Assembly (NCBI RefSeq): GCF_014145675.1
Contig: NZ_JACGZW010000009.1
Span: 372,001-436,000 of the forward strand
Direction: 5' to 3'
Length of the DNA: 64,000 bases
Source: Amycolatopsis dendrobii
GTDB taxonomy: Bacteria; Actinomycetota; Actinomycetes; Mycobacteriales; Pseudonocardiaceae
A program made the position numbers and the translations under genes. The notes under the pieces are model-generated. The model saw nothing but the letters and a program-made list of their open reading frames with translations, was not told the DNA's origin and ran no database searches. Below, one piece after another: positions 61,066 to 64,000 of this stretch. How positions within the stretch are numbered: position 1 is the stretch's first letter; each line of letters opens with the position of its first letter.

Positions 61066-61099
61066 TTGCGTGTTCGTGGCTTCACACTCGCGGAACTTC
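61066..61099 (+). promoter_or_regulatory. Conserved cspA leader box, copy 2
   Basis: TTTTGCGTGTTCGTGG and CTCGCGGAACT parallel the box at 47527-47560. The 115-base gap to the start codon is like that of copy 1. Confidence 0.6.
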
Positions 61100-61213
61100 T
61101 GACGCGAGCCGTGGGGCCGAAAAGCTCTTCGCTCGTCTCGTTGGAACCGCCCGGGACGGCCTGGGTGCCGCTTCGGTGGCATTCGAAGCGGATCTGTTAC
61201 GAGGAGTACAGCG

Positions 61214-61417
61214 GTGGCGCAAGGCACTGTGAAGTGGTTCAACGCGGAGAAGGGCTTCGGCTTCATCGCGCAGGACGGCGGCGAAGGCGACGTTTTCGTG
61301 CACTACTCGGAGATCGAGGGACGCGGCTTCCGCACCCTCGAGGAGAACCAGCGAGTGGAGTTCGAGGTCGGCCAGGGGCAGAAGGGCCCGCAGGCCCAGA
61401 AGGTCCGCGCGATCTGA
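61214..61417 (+). CDS. cspA: Cold shock protein CspA (second copy)
   Basis: 67 residues from GTG 61214. TVKWFNAEKGFGFIAQ and VFVHYSEIEG are the RNP motifs. It differs from the first copy at scattered positions only. It is preceded by the shared leader box and followed by a strong terminator. Confidence 0.96.
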   Translation: MAQGTVKWFNAEKGFGFIAQDGGEGDVFVHYSEIEGRGFRTLEENQRVEFEVGQGQKGPQAQKVRAI

Positions 61418-61452
61418 GTCAGGCCCGCGCGTTTTCTCAGGCCTGAAAGAAG

Positions 61453-61486
61453 GGCCCCGACGGGATTTCCCGTCGGGGCCTTTTTT
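61453..61486 (+). terminator. Rho-independent terminator after cspA copy 2
   Basis: GGCCCCGACGGG and CCCGTCGGGGCC arms are followed by six T residues. Confidence 0.92.
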
Positions 61487-62055
61487 CATTGCGGGTTCCG
61501 TTGTGGGGAATGTTTGGAGCGACGGTTACCGCGGGTTGATCCGGGCGGGTTGGGTCCGGCAGGGGCCGGGGCGGGCTGCGCCGCGGCTTGACCGGGGCCG
61601 GACGGGGTGGTTGGGACTGCCCGGCTCCGGGTCGCGGTTGCGGGCCGGTTTCGGCGGGTTTTCGCCGATGGCTCCGGCACGTACGGGCGACGCCGGATCG
61701 GATGGTTGCTCGACTGTGGGTGGGCGCGCGTGGTTCGACCCGATCGAGTGGCGTCGGCTGCTGTGGCGGGTGAGCCGGAGCCTCGTGCGCGGCGATCACG
61801 GTTCTTGCCGCGATCGCCACTCACGACCCGCCTGCGCTGTGCTGCGTCGCACCTGCCCGATGCCGCCGCGTACGTCGCCTTGCTGCCTCGCGGCAGTGAC
61901 GGTCGTGCCACTGCTGACTCCCGGCCTCGTCTCGCCGCCCGCTGCGCGCGGGCCGCGACTATCCGCCGAGCCGTCCGTTTCGCGCCCGGCGGCAGCGGAA
62001 TCCTGGACCGTCCCACTCATCGGGACCCCGGTCGTCCGGCGACCCTGGAAAAGGG
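61487..62055. other. 570-base stretch without a supported gene
   Basis: Frames are open on both strands, but none has a ribosome site, sensible composition or a domain. A minus-strand frame is rich in Arg/Ser/Pro, as expected from G+C bias. No repeats were noticed. Confidence 0.45.
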
Positions 62056-62090
62056 AAAACCCCCGGCCGTCGGGGGAAGCCGGGGGTTTT
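62056..62090. terminator. Bidirectional Rho-independent terminator
   Basis: AAAACCCCCGGC and GCCGGGGGTTTT arms; it ends the minus-strand gene at 62108. Confidence 0.88.
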
Positions 62091-62107
62091 CGTTCGGGGG
62101 GCGGGGA

Positions 62108-62527
62108 TCAGCGTCCGACGAGGGGCTGTTCGAACGTCTCCGCCGGGAAGTGGAACTCGTCGGTCATCGCGTCGGAGTGGCGGCGCTCCTGGGCGGAGGC
62201 GGCCTGGCCCTCCCACGAGAGGCGCTCCAGGATCCATTCCTGCGCCAGTGCCTGCGGGGTCAGGTTCCTGGCGACGGCGATGTCCTTGAGCTGCTGGCTG
62301 GCGATGAGGTTCATGCGCAGCTGGTAGACCTGCGCGTCGCCGAAGCGGCTGCCGGTTCCGGTGCTCTCCGGGTCGGAGTCCGGGGCGAGCGCGGCGAGGT
62401 AGCTGGTGAGCTCCTTGTCCTCGACGACTTCGTCGCCGGCGGCTTTGGCGGCATTGCGATGCCGCCCGCTCGAGACGGCTTTGAGATTCGTGCGGCTGCT
62501 GAGGCGGCCGAGGGAGGGAAGAGGCAC
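62108..62527 (-). CDS. Hypothetical protein, possible ribbon-helix-helix type
   Basis: 139 residues from GTG 62527. A basic N-terminus (RTNLKAVSSGRHRNAAKAAG) is followed by a central acidic linker. The helical end LRMNLIASQQLKDIAVARNL and TPQALAQEWILERL could be a ribbon-helix-helix or HTH-like DNA-binding part. Family not recognised with confidence. Confidence 0.65.
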   Translation of the reverse strand: MPLPSLGRLSSRTNLKAVSSGRHRNAAKAAGDEVVEDKELTSYLAALAPDSDPESTGTGSRFGDAQVYQLRMNLIASQQLKDIAVARNLTPQALAQEWILERLSWEGQAASAQERRHSDAMTDEFHFPAETFEQPLVGR

Positions 62528-62687
62528 GCGGTCACGATAACGGTTGGGTCTCGGCAAAGAAACCACTGTGAGCCACGACACACGCATTTCCGTGCTCGGC
62601 AAGCCTAATTCGATCACCTGTTCAGCCCAGTCGGTAAACGCATTTCGCGACTGTCTGTTGATCAGTGGTACGGAGAGTAGATCCGCA

Positions 62688-62774
62688 GGTCAGCGCCGGT
62701 GTGCAGAAATGGAGAGACCCCCGCGCCAGGGGGAGGAACGCGGGGGTCGGAGGGGATCTCCACAGGCGCTGACC
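62688..62774 (-). ncRNA. C-rich structured RNA resembling actinobacterial 6C RNA
   Basis: Two nested perfect 10-bp helices lie here: outer GGTCAGCGCC (62688-62697) with GGCGCTGACC (62765-62774), and inner GACCCCCGCG (62716-62725) with CGCGGGGGTC (62739-62748). On the minus strand the inner loop is UUCCUCCCCCUGG, and a second hairpin, GGAG-AUCCC-CUCC, lies at 62749-62761. Two hairpins with runs of C in the loops are the definition of the 6C RNA motif. It is also near cspA, whose homologue lies in the same wider gene neighbourhood as 6C RNA in mycobacteria. The strand is inferred. Confidence 0.55.
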
Positions 62775-62978
62775 GGGGGTGTGTCAGCAACACCGATTGT
62801 TGCACGAGTTCCGGGGATCGGCGAGGGGAAGCCGGGAGAAATCGTTCTGCGCGATCTTGGAATGCGTTACCAGGGAAGCTTCGGAGAGTGTTCACAGGTT
62901 CACTCTCCGGGGGGCTGCCGGTGCTGCTCGCCGCTGGTTAGCCTCGCGGCCAGTTGTTGCGAACCGCATGGAGGGGCC
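62775..62978. other. Leader region between the RNA and the 62979 gene
   Basis: GCAACA and TGTTGC form a 6-bp-arm repeat at about 62788-62804, possibly the start region of the minus-strand RNA. Otherwise no gene is seen. Confidence 0.35.
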
Positions 62979-63230
62979 ATGAGCGGATCGGTCGAAGTTC
63001 GTCAGTTCCTCCTTCGGTACGAAGGTGCCGACGGGGGTAGCACGTCACTGTCCGGCGGCGTGCCGGCGCAGCGCGCGTCGTCGGAAGGGCAACGGGTCTC
63101 CGACGACCAGGTCCGCCGAGCCCGCCTCGCCGTCGCGGCCGGCGCGCTCGACGTGGAGGACTGCGCGCAGTTGCTGGAGATGCTCGGGCTGAGTCCGGGT
63201 GACGACGGTCAGGCACCTGTGCAGCGCTGA
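62979..63230 (+). CDS. 83-residue hypothetical protein
   Basis: From ATG 62979 after GGAGGGGCC. The N-terminus is VEVRQFLLRYEGADG, and the C-terminus holds two helices (VRRARLAVAAGALDVEDCAQ, LLEMLGLSPGD). Composition and ribosome site support a real gene; the family is unknown. Confidence 0.7.
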   Translation: MSGSVEVRQFLLRYEGADGGSTSLSGGVPAQRASSEGQRVSDDQVRRARLAVAAGALDVEDCAQLLEMLGLSPGDDGQAPVQR

Positions 63231-63611
63231 GGCATTGGCGCTGGGTTCGCGGGCTGCCGCGGGTCCGGGCCTGCCGAGGTTCGGCTGCCGGCGCGCCTGA
63301 GGGCTTGCCTGGTGAAGAACTGCCCGAACTCGTGTCTCGCTGGTCGGGAAGCCCCGGAGTTCCGGCGTGCGTGCCCGTCTCCCGGCGTAGAGTGGCGTGG
63401 CGCACACCGATCGTCCGGCTCCGGTTCGAAGCGGCCGATCGGCGGGAAGCGGCGTGGCTGGGTCGCTGGCGCTGGCGTTACCGCAGGTCGGAGGCTCGTC
63501 GATCGCTTAACGAACCCCCCGTGCAAACCCCTTGGAACGTGCCCTATGCTTGTAATCGCTCCCAGGGGAACACCTGAGAGCGCGGTCGGTCGGTCCACCG
63601 AAACCGATCGG
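63231..63611. other. Upstream region of the tRNA cluster
   Basis: 380 bases with no supported gene. TTGGAA near 63532 and TATGCT/TGTAAT just downstream are possible promoter elements for the tRNAs, but their spacing is not ideal. Confidence 0.35.
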
Positions 63612-63684
63612 GCTCCCATCGTTCAGTGGCCTAGGACTCCGCCCTTTCAAGGCGGCAACGCGGGTTCGAATCCCGTTGGGAGTA
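63612..63684 (+). tRNA. tRNA-Glu (anticodon TTC)
   Basis: 73 bases. Anticodon loop CTTTCAA on a CCGCC/GGCGG stem and a T-arm GGGTTCGAATCCC. The acceptor pairs GCTCCCA with TGGGAGT, with a G-T at the first pair. No CCA is encoded. Confidence 0.93.
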
Positions 63685-63698
63685 CGCAGTACCAGTAA

Positions 63699-63772
63699 GG
63701 CCCTGTGGCGCAGTTGGTTAGCGCGTCGCCCTGTCACGGCGAAGGTCGCGGGTTCGAGTCCCGTCAGGGTCG
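63699..63772 (+). tRNA. tRNA-Asp (anticodon GTC)
   Basis: 74 bases. Anticodon loop CTGTCAC, T-arm GGGTTCGAGTCCC, and acceptor GGCCCTG with CAGGGTC. It is 14 bp after tRNA-Glu, so the two are probably cotranscribed. Confidence 0.95.
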
Positions 63773-63803
63773 CAAGATCGTTCGGCTCCTAGCCGGCGTT
63801 CCC

Positions 63804-63877
63804 GGCCAGGTAGCTCAGTTGGTACGAGCGTCCGCCTGAAAAGCGGAAGGTCGCCGGTTCGACCCCGGCCCTGGCCA
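63804..63877 (+). tRNA. tRNA-Phe (anticodon GAA)
   Basis: 74 bases. Anticodon loop CTGAAAA, T-arm CCGGTTCGACCCCGG, and acceptor GGCCAGG with CCTGGCC. Third tRNA of the cluster. Confidence 0.95.
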
Positions 63878-63895
63878 CAGCGAATTTGGTGAAGC

Positions 63896-63926
63896 AGCCC
63901 CCATCCGAGCGGATGGGGGCTTTTTC
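63896..63926 (+). terminator. Rho-independent terminator of the tRNA cluster
   Basis: AGCCCCCATCC and GGATGGGGGCT arms with a GAGC loop are followed by a run of T residues. Confidence 0.9.
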
Positions 63927-64000
63927 GTCGCCTCGATCCGCCGGCGGGTCACCGTCGAACGGTGGCGCTGCCATTCGGAAGCAGTCTTGCCAAACCTCAG

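Noticed and set aside
61487..62055. A gene on either strand in the gap after cspA copy 2
   Set aside because: Open frames exist on both strands but lack ribosome sites, domains and sensible composition.

Overview
The window is a high-G+C actinobacterial chromosome segment. The glnX-glnH-pknG operon, an AfsR-type regulator, CspA genes with long leaders, type VII secretion substrates and an actinomycete integrative element (AICE) in a tRNA-Lys gene all point to Pseudonocardiaceae, probably Amycolatopsis or a close relative. The genus is inferred. Most genes are ordinary chromosomal genes; one region of about 11 kb (30045-41242) is clearly foreign.

Region by region: 1-2291 has the 5' part of a methyltransferase and a YCII-domain protein coupled to a TPR-tailed ECF sigma factor. 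2367-8238 is a tightly packed five-gene operon: fatty acyl-AMP ligase, acyl carrier protein, an EspC/WXG100-like small protein, a very long Gly/Asp-rich secreted-type protein and a coiled-coil protein. 8282-16032 holds a quinone-oxidoreductase-type enzyme with a divergent LysR gene, a secreted carboxylesterase, a patatin/SDR pair, a decayed SGNH-hydrolase remnant and an FAD monooxygenase. 16033-22627 is regulator-rich: AfsR-like, STAS, AraC, a membrane protein and an LCMT-type methyltransferase. 22643-29944 looks like one regulon for an acyl or aromatic compound: DUF1330, AHSA1, an aromatic-acid MFS carrier, acyl-CoA ligase, PBP1, enoyl-CoA hydratase, alpha/beta hydrolase and a FadR-type GntR regulator. 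Three near-identical FadR-like palindromes sit in its three control regions.

30045-41242 is the AICE. It is bounded by 46-bp direct repeats of the tRNA-Lys 3' half and carries integrase, excisionase, a RepSA-like initiator, an FtsK-like TraB translocase, XRE regulators and a Nudix protein. Its cargo, of visibly lower G+C, is a coupled gene pair encoding an ABC/AAA15-type ATPase and a PIN-like nuclease. This is the best candidate for an undescribed system, probably anti-phage.

41341-49469 has epoxide hydrolase/WYL regulator, thioesterase, Fe-alcohol dehydrogenase, ThDP enzyme, cspA, a copper chaperone-like protein and an NAD-kinase-like protein. 49561-55072 is glnX-glnH-pknG, the amino-acid-sensing kinase module. 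Large palindromic repeats follow it. 55524-64000 has a thioesterase, an MHS-type transporter, a 39-residue membrane protein, an ECF sigma factor with its putative anti-sigma, an L,D-transpeptidase, a second cspA, a C-rich structured RNA resembling 6C RNA, and tRNA-Glu, tRNA-Asp and tRNA-Phe.
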